Shown: positions 16,807 to 24,898 of the stretch, in pieces
Position numbering within the stretch: the stretch's first letter is position 1
How the letters are laid out: the number at the start of each line of letters is the position of its first letter
Assembly (NCBI GenBank): GCA_030146875.1
Contig: JASLAX010000196.1
Span: 1 to 34,008 of the forward strand
Direction: 5' to 3'
Source of the DNA: Longimicrobiaceae bacterium
GTDB lineage: Bacteria > Gemmatimonadota > Gemmatimonadetes > Longimicrobiales > Longimicrobiaceae
DNA length: 34,008 nucleotides
The notes under the pieces: model-generated
What the model was told of the DNA's origin: nothing
Database searches by the model: none
What the model saw: only the letters and a program-made list of their open reading frames with translations
Translations under genes and position numbers: made by a program

Positions 16807-17874
16807 ATGTCACCGATCGCCCTCCCCATCCACGGCCGCGGCTCGGCCGACAACCCGAAGAACCGGTTCGAGCGCGTGGAGTTCGCGCCCGACCCGGAGG
16901 CGCGCGACGCCGACGAGCCGGGACCGGGGACCGTGTACCTGCGCGACCCGGCGAAGTCGCTGATCGTGCGCAACGACTCCCCGGACGTGGGCTTCGACTA
17001 CGGGATCAACGTCTACCGCGGGTGCGAGAACGGCTGCGCGTACTGCTTCGCGCGGCCCACGCACGAGTACCTGGGGTACTCCGCGGGGCTGGACTTCGAG
17101 ACGCGCATCCTGGTGAAGGAGGACGCGCCCGAGATCCTGCGCCGCGAGCTGTCCGCGCGGAGCTGGAAGGGCGCGCCCATCGGCATGAGCGGGATCACCG
17201 ACCCGTACCAGCCGGTGGAGACGCGGCTGAAGCTGACGCGCCGCTGCGTGGAGGTGCTGGCGGAGTTCCGGAACCCCGTGGCCGTCATCACCAAGCGGCA
17301 CACCGTGGCGCGCGACGCGAACCTCTACGCCGAGCTGGCGAGGCACCAGGCGGTGATGGTCTTCCTCTCCGTCACCTCACTGGACCCCGCGCTGCAGCGG
17401 GTGATGGAGCCCCGCGCGGCCGCCCCGGCGCGGCGGCTCGACGCCGTTCGCGCGCTGGCGGAGGCGGGCGTGCCCGTGGGCGTGCTGATCGGCCCCGTGA
17501 TCCCCGGCCTGAACGACCACGAGATCCCGCGGATCCTGGAGGCCGCCGCGGGCGCGGGCGCCGGCTTCGCCAGCTACGTGGCGCTCCGCCTGCCACACGG
17601 CGTGAAGGAGCTGTTCGCCGGGTGGCTGGAGCGGCACTTCCCCGACCGCAAGGAGAAGGTGCTGGGGCGCGTGCGCGAGATGCGGGGCGGCAAGCTCTAC
17701 GACTCCCGCTACCACGTGCGCGGACGGGGCGAGGGCGTGTACGCCGACCAGCTCGAGGCGCTCTTCCGCGTCTCGCGGCGCAGGGTGGGGATGGCGGAGA
17801 AGCCGCCCGCGCTCTCCTCCGCCGCCTTCCGCGTCCCCACGGCGCCGGGCGGGCAGATGGGCCTCTTCGAGTAG
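16807..17874 (+). CDS. PA0069-type radical SAM protein
   Basis: A 355-residue protein from ATG 16807. The radical SAM cluster motif is YRGCENGCAYCFARPTHEYLG, with C73, C77 and C80 as the 4Fe-4S ligands in a CX3CX2C arrangement. The family-typical opening (RGSADNPKNRFE), the IGMSGITDPYQPVE segment and VITKRHTVARD are present, as is the SVTSLDPALQRVMEPRA block. These match the Rv2578c/PA0069 group, related to spore photoproduct lyase-like enzymes. The reaction of this group is not established to my knowledge; a role in DNA repair has been suggested from the relationship. The C-terminal tail ends in GQMGLFE. It stands alone, followed by a non-coding stretch. Confidence 0.9.
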   Translation: MSPIALPIHGRGSADNPKNRFERVEFAPDPEARDADEPGPGTVYLRDPAKSLIVRNDSPDVGFDYGINVYRGCENGCAYCFARPTHEYLGYSAGLDFETRILVKEDAPEILRRELSARSWKGAPIGMSGITDPYQPVETRLKLTRRCVEVLAEFRNPVAVITKRHTVARDANLYAELARHQAVMVFLSVTSLDPALQRVMEPRAAAPARRLDAVRALAEAGVPVGVLIGPVIPGLNDHEIPRILEAAAGAGAGFASYVALRLPHGVKELFAGWLERHFPDRKEKVLGRVREMRGGKLYDSRYHVRGRGEGVYADQLEALFRVSRRRVGMAEKPPALSSAAFRVPTAPGGQMGLFE

Positions 17875-18137
17875 CGGCGCGGCCTCTCCGGCCGGGCGAG
17901 CCGCCGACGGCGAGCGCCAGCGCCCGGCTTCGGTGGAAGGCCTCGGGAGACCCCATCTCGACGGCGCTCCCGCGGCTCGGGGACGCGGGTTTCCGGCGTC
18001 TCCCCCGCATCCCGACGGGCGCCGCGCCGCTCCCCGGCCGCCGTGGCGCCCCGGATCTTGCTACGGCTCCCGCCCGGGGTTCCGCCGGCGGGGTGGGCGG
18101 CGAGCACGGAACCGGTGGGCCGCGCGGGTCTCGGGGG
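17875..18137. other. Non-coding stretch after the radical SAM gene
   Basis: 263 nt with no supportable gene on either strand. A short GC stem (CGGCC-TCTCC-GGCCG) sits just after the stop and could contribute to termination. Otherwise only low-complexity shadow frames are seen. Confidence 0.35.
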
Positions 18138-18492
18138 GTGGCGCTGGTGGCCGCGCTCGCCGGGCTCCTCGCCCTCCAGTTCGGGAGCACGCCTCCCTCG
18201 CTGGTCCGCGCGGGGACGTGAGGAGCGCGCCCGCGACGCGCTGCGGGACGACGCGCAGGTCCGTCTCCTCCAGGTCGACGCCGACTTTCCGCGCCCGCGG
18301 GACGGGGCCGACCACCCGCTCGCGGTCCGCGTCGCCGTGGAGCCGCGGGGCGGCACGGCCGCCGGCGCCGCGAAGGAGCACGCGGCCCGGCGCGTGGGCC
18401 AGGCGGTGGCGCGCAGGCTGCCCGAGGCCAGGCCGCTGGTGGACGTGACCGTGCTGGAGCCGCCCCCAGGCGAAGCGGGGGGAGGCTCGTAG
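18138..18492 (+). pseudogene. Possible frameshifted small membrane-anchored protein
   Basis: From GTG 18138, one frame encodes a hydrophobic helix (VALVAALAGLLALQFG) and then STPPSLVRAGT before stopping at 18219-18221. The next frame carries on with a charged, protein-like stretch (REERARDALRDDAQVRLLQV, then VRVAVEP and RVGQAVARRLPEARPLVDVTV) to a stop at 18490-18492. The total span is 3n+1 nt, so removing one base near 18200-18220 would give one anchor-plus-soluble-domain protein of about 117 residues. No family is recognised. It may be a decayed gene, a sequencing slip in a G-rich run, or chance. Confidence 0.3.
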
Positions 18493-18552
18493 GGAAGGCC
18501 TTCCCCCGCGCCCGGCCCGTACCCGGGGCGGCGGGGGCGGGTCAGGCCTTCC
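18493..18552. terminator. Composite hairpin between convergent genes
   Basis: An outer inverted repeat GGAAGGCCT (18493-18501) / AGGCCTTCC (18544-18552) encloses an inner CCCCCGC (18503-18509) / GCGGGGG (18531-18537) pairing. The structure overlaps the stop codon of the C39 peptidase gene (minus) and follows the possible small gene on the plus strand, so it could serve as a bidirectional terminator. Confidence 0.5.
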
Positions 18553-19072
18553 GCAGCAGGCGCCGGACGAGCCGGGCGGCGGCGTGCGCCGCCGCCCGCA
18601 GGACACCTCGCGTTGCCGGGCCCGGCGGGAGCGGTTGCTCGTGGAGGCGCGGCGTGGGCTCCAGCAGGAGCACGACCCCCTTCCCCCCCTCCCCGTGTGC
18701 CCCCCACCGGAGCAGGAACTCGTCCCGCCCCACCTCCGCCTCCCCGCGGCTGGGGTCGGCGATGCGGACCCCCCGCCCTGTAGCCTCGTGGGCCACCACG
18801 TAGTGCCGGCGATCCAGGAAGGCGATGCACGGCAGGGGGAGCTTTCCGTGCAGCGTCTCGTAGTCCACTGCCACGGCCATCGTCCGGAAGCCGATCGCCT
18901 CGGCCGCCCGCCCCAGGTCGAGGAGCGTCGTGCCCGCGGCGTCGGGATCGCAGAGGCGCCGGAGGTGCGCGAGCGGGAGGCTCCTCCCGTGGTGCCTGGC
19001 GATCATCCGCAGGCACGCGGGTCCGCAGTCCACCAGGCCGCGCTGGCGGTAGAGCGTGAAGCGGCGGGACAT
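18542..19072 (-). CDS. Stand-alone C39 (double-glycine leader) peptidase
   Basis: A 176-residue protein from ATG 19072, overlapping the LanB stop by one base (TGATG). It has the complete C39 catalytic set: oxyanion Q10 and nucleophile C16 in YRQRGLVDCGPACL, H90 in RRHYVVAHEA, and D106 in IADPSRG. Such peptidases cut peptide leaders after a GG/GA-type motif, usually as the N-terminal domain of a PCAT transporter. Here the protein ends about 40 residues after the domain. The tail (EPTPRLHEQPL, then an amphipathic helix ending RRLLRKA) lines up with the linker and start of the first membrane helix of the PCAT encoded at 26119-28398, as if a transporter gene had been cut short. It probably matures the precursor of this operon in trans; export would need another transporter. 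Confidence 0.85.
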   Translation of the reverse strand: MSRRFTLYRQRGLVDCGPACLRMIARHHGRSLPLAHLRRLCDPDAAGTTLLDLGRAAEAIGFRTMAVAVDYETLHGKLPLPCIAFLDRRHYVVAHEATGRGVRIADPSRGEAEVGRDEFLLRWGAHGEGGKGVVLLLEPTPRLHEQPLPPGPATRGVLRAAAHAAARLVRRLLRKA

Positions 19073-22000
19073 CAGCCGCCGGGCGCGGAGGACCGGTCGG
19101 TACGCCCCGCGGCGGCTTCCTCCCGCGCCAGGTCGCCCAGGCAGGACGCCAGCACGTACGTCAGGTAGGCCTCGTCCCGGTTCAGGATCCCCAGGCGGTT
19201 GTTCGTCATGTGCACGAGGCTGGCGAAGATCAGGACCAGGCGCTCGCCGGGAGCGTCGGGAACGTCCGGGTGCAGCTCGAACCACCAGCGCGGGTACCGC
19301 AGCCTCCCCGCGGCGTCCGCCTCACGGAACGCGGTGGCGTTCTCCCGCACGCTCCGCGCCCATCGGTCCACCCACGGGCGTCCCGGGCCGGCGCCGTGGA
19401 GCCCGCTCCAGGCGGCCCGGTGGTGTTCCATCAGCGGGGCGCGCGTGGAGGCCAGGGCGCCCTGGAACAGGGAGAGCATGTGCTCGCGCTGCTCCGGCTG
19501 CAGGCGGGCGAACGCCGAGCCGGAGAGGTCGGCGAAGGCGTGCGGCAGGAACGCCTCGGTGAGGCGGCCGAACCACCGGGCGGCCTCGGCCGCCGTCATC
19601 CCCAGCCCCGCCGCCAGCGCCAGGTGCATCTGGATGGCGGTGCCCATCGCCTTCTCGTACCCCCAGGCGTCCCCTTTCTCCCGGATCGCGGCAAGGACCG
19701 CGGCCGACGACTCGCCGAAGTGCTCCTCCGCCAGCCGCATCCCCTCCGGACCGCCGTACCGCTCGGTCTCGGGCGTGTACGCAGCGGTCCGCACCGAGTC
19801 GTTGGGCTCGAGCGGGAGCCGCGTCATGCGGCTGGAGCCGTGGAGCTCGTCGTCGCGCGCGGAGGGGTGCCGCGCCAGGAAGCGGGTGAGACGCTCCGCG
19901 ACCGCCGCGGCAACCCGGGCCTCCCCGCCGGGAACGGCGCGCAGCCGCAGGCGCACGTGGGGACCGCCGTCGCCGTAGCGCACGAAGAAGAAGTCGGAGA
20001 CGGCCCGGGCGTCGAGGAGCTCGCGCACCACCGGGGCGACCGCGTCGCGGAGGAGGGGCTCCAGGCGGCCGGCATGGTAGGCGTGGACCGACACCCAGCC
20101 GTCGGCCCCGTCCTCCGCCGGGCAGGGCTCCGCACCCTGGGGATAGGTCTGCATGAGCAGCTCGGCCACGAACCGCTCGCCGCCGAACCTCGCGAGGTGG
20201 CCGGGGCCGGGCAGCATCTCCTCGAAGGCCACCCGGACCCCGGCGCGGGCCACCAGCCGCTCCAGCAGCAGCACCACGAAGGGGCTTCGGAAGGAGACGT
20301 ACTGCGGCTTCAGGTCCTCCCGGCGCAGGCCGGCCATGACTCGGGCGTCGTCCAGGTCCAGGTGCTCCTTGCTGAAGGCCGACACGAACACCTCCGCCGG
20401 GATCCCGCGCGCGCTCCGCCACTCGTCCATCCGTACGAAGTAGGCGGCGTCGGTCTCCCGCGGAAGGCGCCGTGGGATCTCGGAGCCCGGGACCATCCAC
20501 GCCCGCCGCTGCAGCACCCAACTCCCCTCGAACACCACCCGCGGGCGTACCCAGAACGCCTCCCGGCCCGGATCCAGCCGCGTGTTCAGCGCCTTGAGCA
20601 GCGACGCGGACGAGGCGTACTGCGCCAGCGTGAACCGGTCGAGCAGGCGGTAGAGCTTCGACCGTCCCGCGTGGACCTGGAACCCCAGGTCCAGCACGAA
20701 GACCCGCGCCCCGGTTGGGGCGTGGACGAGCTGCGGGGCGCCCGATTCGTCGAGCCCCACCGCCAGCGCCGCCACCGGGACCTGCCGCTCGGGGGGGTAC
20801 GCGCTGCGCGACCCGGGCGCCGCGACGGCGTACTGCAGGAGCGGCGGGTGGACGTTGGCGTTGAAGAACGACGCGTCGCTGTTCTCCACCAGCATGGCGT
20901 CTCCCGCCACCTCGCGGTTCGCCTCGTTCAGCGCCTCCTCCACCTCCGGCGGGAGGATCTCCAGGAACCGTCCGTACATCTTGCCGAAGCCCGGGGCCAC
21001 GGTGTTGAGGGTCGCCATCAGGGGCGCTCCGGGGCGCTCCCGGAACGGCTGCACGAAGGCGGCATAGGAGGTGGGCTCCGCCTGGCCGGCGTCGGGGAGC
21101 GGGTGCGCGCGGCGCGCCCGGACGAGCTGGTCCAGGGACACCTCCACCGTCTCCCCCGCGTGGAAGGAGGGACGCGCCGCCAGCTCGTCCACCACCGCCT
21201 GCCACCGGGCGACCCCCGCCGCGCGGCGCCGTGCGACGTGCGGCGGCACCGGAAGCGGCTGGTCGTCCCGCACCCGCTCCAGCTCGGGCATCACCTCGTC
21301 GCGGTAGTAGTCCTCGTAGAAGGTGAGGAGCGGGACCGTGGCCCCCCGGGGGTACCGCCGCAGGAGGTACTCGCCCATGCGCAGGCGCTCCTCGACGTTC
21401 GTGTCGTAGGGGCGCATCTCCCGCAGGAGCGCCGCGAGAAGGCCCGCGAGCCCCTCCACCTCCCCGGCCGGAAGGTGGAGCGGGGACGCGGCGCCGACGT
21501 CCTCGAAGACCATCTGCTCGGGAAGGGACGTGAAGGTGCGCGGCAGGTGGGTGAGGAACCGGCGCTCGGGCGGGGCCCCCGCCCGCTCCTCCGCGGCGGC
21601 CGCTCCCGCAGGCACCCCCATCGGCCGCATCTCGCCGCCCTCGTGCGCGCGGCGGAACGCGTCGGCGAAGCTCCCGTGCAGGTGCCGGAGCAGCTCGACG
21701 CGCGCCCCCGCCCGCTCCTCCGCGGCGAATCGCTCCAGCAGGCCGGCCGACTCCTCCAGCGCCTCCAGGAGCGGCTCCACGTGCGGCGCATGCGCGACGA
21801 GCCCGGCCAGGAGCTCGCGCAGGCGCGGCTGCCAGAGCGGGTCCACCTCGCTCACGCCCAGCTCCGGCTCCAGCAGCCCGGCGTCCAGGAGCTGGTAGAG
21901 GTAGGCCTCGAGACGGTCCGCGGGCGCGTCGATCACCTCGCGGGCGACCACGTCGTCCACCAGCTCCGACACCGAGGCCCGTCCGCCCGCCGCCCGCAGC

Positions 22001-22887
22001 GAGCCGAGCAGCAGCTTCAGCGCCGGGGTGGCCCGCACCGTCTGGAACGCCTCGACGTTCCGGTAGTTCACCAGGAACACCAGCTCGTCGCCCCTCCCGC
22101 GCACGGTCGGGTTGAGGCGGACGGGAAGGCGCCGGCAGGTGGCACGGTCGGAGACCAGCAGGGTCAGCACGAAGTTGCAGACGTACGTGTTCAGCCGCAC
22201 GTCGTTCACGGTCGGCGGCAGCGACTCGTCCAGCCAGACGGAGCCGCCCTCCGCGCCGTCGGGGCGGAACCGGACCGGGGCGACGGGCGAGAAGGTGCTG
22301 AACGGAGAGGTCTTGAGGTGGACGCGGGAGAGGTACTTCACCAGGCCCAGGTCCAGCTTGTCCCGCTTGCGGGGGTCGAACGACGGGTCGGCGGCCTGCC
22401 GGTACGCTGCGAGCAGCGCATGGCTGGAGAGGGCCAGCCCCTTCTGGAGCGCGGGCGCCGCGCTCAGCTCCCGCAGCGCCGCGCGGGCCGACGGCATCTC
22501 GCGCTCGTAGCCGGCCAGCGCCTCGGCGCGCACCTCGGCCACGCGGGCGCGCACCCGGGCGTACTCGTCCACCAGGGGCGCAAGGTCGGGCGCCAGCTCC
22601 GCGAGCCGCTCCGCCTGCGCCAGGGCCCGTCCGTTGAACGCGTCCCGCTTGGAGCGCAGCAGCACCCGGCGCGCCTGGGGGTCCTCGCACCCTTCCACGC
22701 GCGCGAAGAGGCGGTCGCCCAGCTCGGCGCGCACCGCCTCCAGGCGGGGCCGGAGCGACGCCAGCCCGGCGAGGTGCTCGGCCGTGCCCGCCAGCTCGAG
22801 CCGCGAGAAGTCGTCGTACGACCCGCCCCCCAGCCGTGCGATCGCGTAGGGGAAGAGCTTCGAGGTCGGGTGGGGGGCTCGTTCCAT
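19072..22887 (-). CDS. lanB: Class I lanthipeptide dehydratase LanB (full length)
   Basis: A 1271-residue protein from ATG 22887, preceded by GGAG at 7 nt. The large N-terminal glutamylation domain (Lant_dehydr_N) includes the hallmark SRVHLKTSPFSTFS (187-200). The C-terminal elimination domain (SpaB_C / thiopeptide-type, about residues 925-1250) includes WVSVHAYH, VSDFFFVRYGDGGPHVRLRLR and YTPETERYGG. Family enzymes use glutamyl-tRNA to activate Ser/Thr of a precursor and then eliminate glutamate to leave dehydroalanine or dehydrobutyrine. Having both domains in one chain indicates a lantibiotic-type LanB rather than a split thiopeptide or pinensin-type pair. It lies about 200 nt downstream of the precursor gene, behind two hairpins, and is directly followed by the C39 peptidase. 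No lanC is adjacent, so ring formation would need a cyclase elsewhere or may not occur. Confidence 0.95.
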   Translation of the reverse strand: MERAPHPTSKLFPYAIARLGGGSYDDFSRLELAGTAEHLAGLASLRPRLEAVRAELGDRLFARVEGCEDPQARRVLLRSKRDAFNGRALAQAERLAELAPDLAPLVDEYARVRARVAEVRAEALAGYEREMPSARAALRELSAAPALQKGLALSSHALLAAYRQAADPSFDPRKRDKLDLGLVKYLSRVHLKTSPFSTFSPVAPVRFRPDGAEGGSVWLDESLPPTVNDVRLNTYVCNFVLTLLVSDRATCRRLPVRLNPTVRGRGDELVFLVNYRNVEAFQTVRATPALKLLLGSLRAAGGRASVSELVDDVVAREVIDAPADRLEAYLYQLLDAGLLEPELGVSEVDPLWQPRLRELLAGLVAHAPHVEPLLEALEESAGLLERFAAEERAGARVELLRHLHGSFADAFRRAHEGGEMRPMGVPAGAAAAEERAGAPPERRFLTHLPRTFTSLPEQMVFEDVGAASPLHLPAGEVEGLAGLLAALLREMRPYDTNVEERLRMGEYLLRRYPRGATVPLLTFYEDYYRDEVMPELERVRDDQPLPVPPHVARRRAAGVARWQAVVDELAARPSFHAGETVEVSLDQLVRARRAHPLPDAGQAEPTSYAAFVQPFRERPGAPLMATLNTVAPGFGKMYGRFLEILPPEVEEALNEANREVAGDAMLVENSDASFFNANVHPPLLQYAVAAPGSRSAYPPERQVPVAALAVGLDESGAPQLVHAPTGARVFVLDLGFQVHAGRSKLYRLLDRFTLAQYASSASLLKALNTRLDPGREAFWVRPRVVFEGSWVLQRRAWMVPGSEIPRRLPRETDAAYFVRMDEWRSARGIPAEVFVSAFSKEHLDLDDARVMAGLRREDLKPQYVSFRSPFVVLLLERLVARAGVRVAFEEMLPGPGHLARFGGERFVAELLMQTYPQGAEPCPAEDGADGWVSVHAYHAGRLEPLLRDAVAPVVRELLDARAVSDFFFVRYGDGGPHVRLRLRAVPGGEARVAAAVAERLTRFLARHPSARDDELHGSSRMTRLPLEPNDSVRTAAYTPETERYGGPEGMRLAEEHFGESSAAVLAAIREKGDAWGYEKAMGTAIQMHLALAAGLGMTAAEAARWFGRLTEAFLPHAFADLSGSAFARLQPEQREHMLSLFQGALASTRAPLMEHHRAAWSGLHGAGPGRPWVDRWARSVRENATAFREADAAGRLRYPRWWFELHPDVPDAPGERLVLIFASLVHMTNNRLGILNRDEAYLTYVLASCLGDLAREEAAAGRTDRSSAPGG

Positions 22888-22996
22888 GCTCGATCTCCGG
22901 TGGACGGCGGAGCAACCCGGGGTCCTCCGCGCCGCCCGGAACCGCCCTGGCCTGCGGGCCCAGCGCGGACGCCGTGACCGGTGGGCAGACGTTCGC

Positions 22997-23032
22997 GCGG
23001 CTGGAGACCCGTCCGAACGGGGCTCCAGCCGC
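22997..23032 (-). terminator. Second hairpin between precursor and lanB (attenuator candidate)
   Basis: GCGGCTGGAG (22997-23006) pairs with CTCCAGCCGC (23023-23032). Inside, CCCGT (23008-23012) pairs with ACGGG (23017-23021) around a CCGA loop, with one A-G mismatch between the two stems. It has no T-run, so partial termination or RNA processing is more likely than full termination. Confidence 0.6.
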
Positions 23033-23059
23033 CCGGGTGCCGGCGCTACGCCGCGGTCG

Positions 23060-23099
23060 CCCCTGCGGCCGACCGCCGCGCGGCGGTCAGCCGCAGGGG
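23060..23099 (-). terminator. Hairpin overlapping the precursor stop codon (attenuator candidate)
   Basis: CCCCTGCGGC (23060-23069) pairs with GCCGCAGGGG (23090-23099). The inside is the perfect palindrome GACCGCCGCGCGGCGGTC (23071-23088), with one C-A mismatch between them. The stem begins in the last precursor codons and includes the stop. A strong structure directly after a lanA gene usually lowers read-through into the enzyme genes or stabilises the precursor mRNA. Confidence 0.65.
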
Positions 23100-23329
23100 T
23101 ACGACGTGTCGAAGAACCCGGCGCTCGTGGTGGTGGTCGTCGGGTAGTTGCTGTTCACCTGGCTCTCGATGACCGCCTTCGTTCCCTCCCACAGCAGGTT
23201 GCCGCCCACCCACGAGATCAGGCTCCAGCACAATCCGGCGCCCTTGATCGCGAGCTGCTCCTCGGCCGGGATGGAGGTAACGAAGCTGCGGAGCTCCAGG
23301 TCGTCGAGTCCGGGCTTGTTCGTCTGCAT
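23087..23329 (-). CDS. lanA: Class I lanthipeptide precursor peptide (LanA)
   Basis: An 80-residue peptide from ATG 23329; a longer frame to 23407 adds an Arg/Ser-rich, unlikely N-terminus. The leader LDDLELRSFVTSIPAEEQL resembles the LDDLKVKSFVTSL-type leaders known from pinensin-like and other class I lanthipeptides. It ends near AIKGAG (residues 27-32), a GA/GG-type cleavage site fitting the C39 peptidase of the operon. The core starts near G32-L33-C34 and has a hydrophobic middle (WSLISWVGGNLLW). Its C-terminal part is very rich in Ser/Thr (five Thr in a row, then SAGFFDTSYPCG), with a second Cys at 79. Only two Cys for about 14 Ser/Thr means at most two thioether rings. It is the first gene after a strong promoter, followed by two hairpins and lanB. 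Confidence 0.85.
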   Translation of the reverse strand: MQTNKPGLDDLELRSFVTSIPAEEQLAIKGAGLCWSLISWVGGNLLWEGTKAVIESQVNSNYPTTTTTSAGFFDTSYPCG

Positions 23330-23502
23330 GATACGCCTTTCGCGCGAGGGGACGGAAGGGGGATCCGAACGGATCCCGGAGGAGCGGCGGGAAGTGCCCC
23401 GCCGCACCCCGGCGTGGCATCCGCGCCCGCCGCTCGGGGGACGCGACGGTGCGTCGTGGGCGAGGCGGATGATGTCACGAAGTGTCTCGGAGTGTACCGA
23501 AA

Positions 23503-23531
23503 AGGATAGTAAGACGGGAAGGATGAGTCAA
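23503..23531 (-). promoter_or_regulatory. Strong sigma-70-type promoter of the class I lanthipeptide operon
   Basis: On the minus strand, TTGACT (23526-23531), a 17-nt spacer and TATCCT (23503-23508) match the sigma-70 consensus with ideal spacing. Transcription would start near 23496, leaving a leader of about 165 nt before the precursor ATG at 23329. The local AT-rich patch stands out from its surroundings. Confidence 0.7.
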
Positions 23532-23880
23532 GCCACCGCCGACCATCGGCTCCCCCGTGCATCCCTCAGGGCCGAAAGGGCGCGCCGCGGTCCGGCAGAG
23601 GGCGGCGCGGGAGAAGGGGCGCGGCAGGCGCGATCGGCAGCCGCGGCCGAGCGCCTCATCCGCGGAGCGGCACGAAAGAGGCGCTCGCTTCTTTCGCGGG
23701 GCAGGCCGCCGGCGGCGCGGTGGACGGCGCCAGGGCCCGGGGGCAGCGGGGAAGGTTCGGAGGGGAGGAAGCCGGACGCGGATCGCGGGCACGCCCCTAC
23801 GCCGCGGCGGGGCGCGCGGGCGTAGGCTTCAAGGAAGAGCGCGGAGCCGCCGCGCCCCTTCTCTTCACGGGCGAGGAGCC
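23532..23880. other. Intergenic region between the lanthipeptide promoter and the zinc-finger gene
   Basis: About 350 nt without a supportable gene. A stem of CGAAAGA (23673-23679) and TCTTTCG (23690-23696) with a 10-nt loop is the only structure noted. A promoter for the plus-strand zinc-finger gene should lie here but no clear boxes were found. Confidence 0.4.
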
Positions 23881-24246
23881 ATGGACCGGATCCAGCTCGC
23901 GCGGATCGAGGTGAGGCTGCTGGCGGAGCGCGACGGCGCCGTGCGCACGCTGCGGCGCCTGGACCGCGAGACGGCGGAGACGCCGGACGGCCCCTGGAGC
24001 GCGCGCTTCGACCCCGGCGAGCCCTGCGCCGAGGCGATGGAACGCGAGTCGGCGCTCGCGCTGGTCTGCCACGCCTCCGCCGTGGTGGACCGGGTGGACG
24101 CCGCCCTGCTCCGCCTCTACACGCACCCCGAGACGTTCGGCCGCTGCGCCGCCTGCGGCGCGGAGATCGACTTCGACCGTCCGGGCGCGGGGCCGGAGGG
24201 CCGCTGGTGCGCGGAGTGCACCTTCCTGCGGGACCTGGGCTGCTGA
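23881..24246 (+). CDS. TraR/DksA-family C4 zinc-finger protein
   Basis: A 121-residue protein from ATG 23881 with a weak GGAG just upstream. The N-terminal two thirds are helical and charged. The C-terminus carries a four-cysteine zinc finger, GRCAACGAEIDF then RWCAECTFLRDL (C89, C92, C110, C113), as in DksA/TraR proteins that bind the RNA polymerase secondary channel. The N-terminal coiled-coil tip (DxxA) of true DksA is not evident, and the finger spacing (17 residues between the pairs) is typical of small TraR/YbiI-like members. A regulatory or stress role is likely; the specific target is not known. The next gene, a mug-type glycosylase, follows 61 nt later in the same direction. Confidence 0.82.
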   Translation: MDRIQLARIEVRLLAERDGAVRTLRRLDRETAETPDGPWSARFDPGEPCAEAMERESALALVCHASAVVDRVDAALLRLYTHPETFGRCAACGAEIDFDRPGAGPEGRWCAECTFLRDLGC

Positions 24247-24307
24247 GGGCGCCGCCGCGGAACGCCGCTTGCCGCTCCGGACGCGCTCACCGCCGCCCGG
24301 AGCCGCG

Positions 24308-24898
24308 ATGCCCTCTCCCCGCCCCACCCGCGAGCAGCTCCAGGCCGCCGCGGACCGCACCGTCCCCGACGTGATCGCGCCGGGGCTGCGGGTGCTGTTC
24401 TGCGGCATCAACCCCGGCCTGTACACCGCCGCCATCGGCCACCACTTCGGCCGGCCGGGGAACCGCTTCTGGCCCGTGCTCCACGCCTCGGGCTTCACCC
24501 CGCGCCTGCTCGACCCCTCCGAGGAGCGCGAGCTGCCCCCCCTGGGCCTGGGCATCACCAACGTGGTCGCCCGCGCCACCGCCGCGGCCGACGAGCTGAC
24601 GCCGGACGAGCTTCGGGAGGGCGGGCGCATCCTGCGCGACAAGGTGCTCCGCTTCGCCCCGCGCGTGCTGGCCGTGCTGGGCATCGGCGCGTACCGCTCC
24701 GCCTTCGCCGCCCCCAAGGCCGCCCTCGGCCCGCAGCCGGAGGGGATCGGCGCCACGCGCATCTGGGTGCTCCCCAACCCCAGCGGCCTGAACGCCCACT
24801 ACCGCCCGGCGCAGCTCGCGGAGCTGTTCGCCGCGCTGAGGACCGCGCTGGAAGCGGAGGACGGGGGGCGCGAGGGGGAGCCCCCCGCCGGGAGGTGA
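24308..24898 (+). CDS. mug: G/U mismatch-specific DNA glycosylase, Mug/TDG type
   Basis: A 196-residue protein taken from ATG 24308; an upstream start at 24269 would add 13 unconserved residues. The uracil-DNA-glycosylase fold motifs are both present. Motif A is FCGINPGLYTAAIGHHF (31-47; the N35 of GINPG is the catalytic Asn of Mug/TDG). Motif B is LPNPSGLNAHY (155-165), the DNA-intercalating loop. HHFGRPGNRFWPVLHASGF is also characteristic. The enzyme removes uracil or ethenocytosine opposite guanine, starting base-excision repair, which is especially useful in GC-rich DNA prone to cytosine deamination. Length and motifs are normal. It may share a transcript with the preceding zinc-finger gene. 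Confidence 0.95.
   Translation: MPSPRPTREQLQAAADRTVPDVIAPGLRVLFCGINPGLYTAAIGHHFGRPGNRFWPVLHASGFTPRLLDPSEERELPPLGLGITNVVARATAAADELTPDELREGGRILRDKVLRFAPRVLAVLGIGAYRSAFAAPKAALGPQPEGIGATRIWVLPNPSGLNAHYRPAQLAELFAALRTALEAEDGGREGEPPAGR

Noticed and set aside
19210..22977. Plus-strand frame of 1255 codons opposite lanB
   Set aside because: Composition is that of a GC shadow (His/Arg/Gly-rich, no motifs) and the minus strand has a convincing full-length LanB.
23475..23792. Possible second lanthipeptide precursor upstream of the operon promoter
   Set aside because: The translation is Pro/Arg-rich and lacks a leader motif; the frame also runs across the operon promoter.
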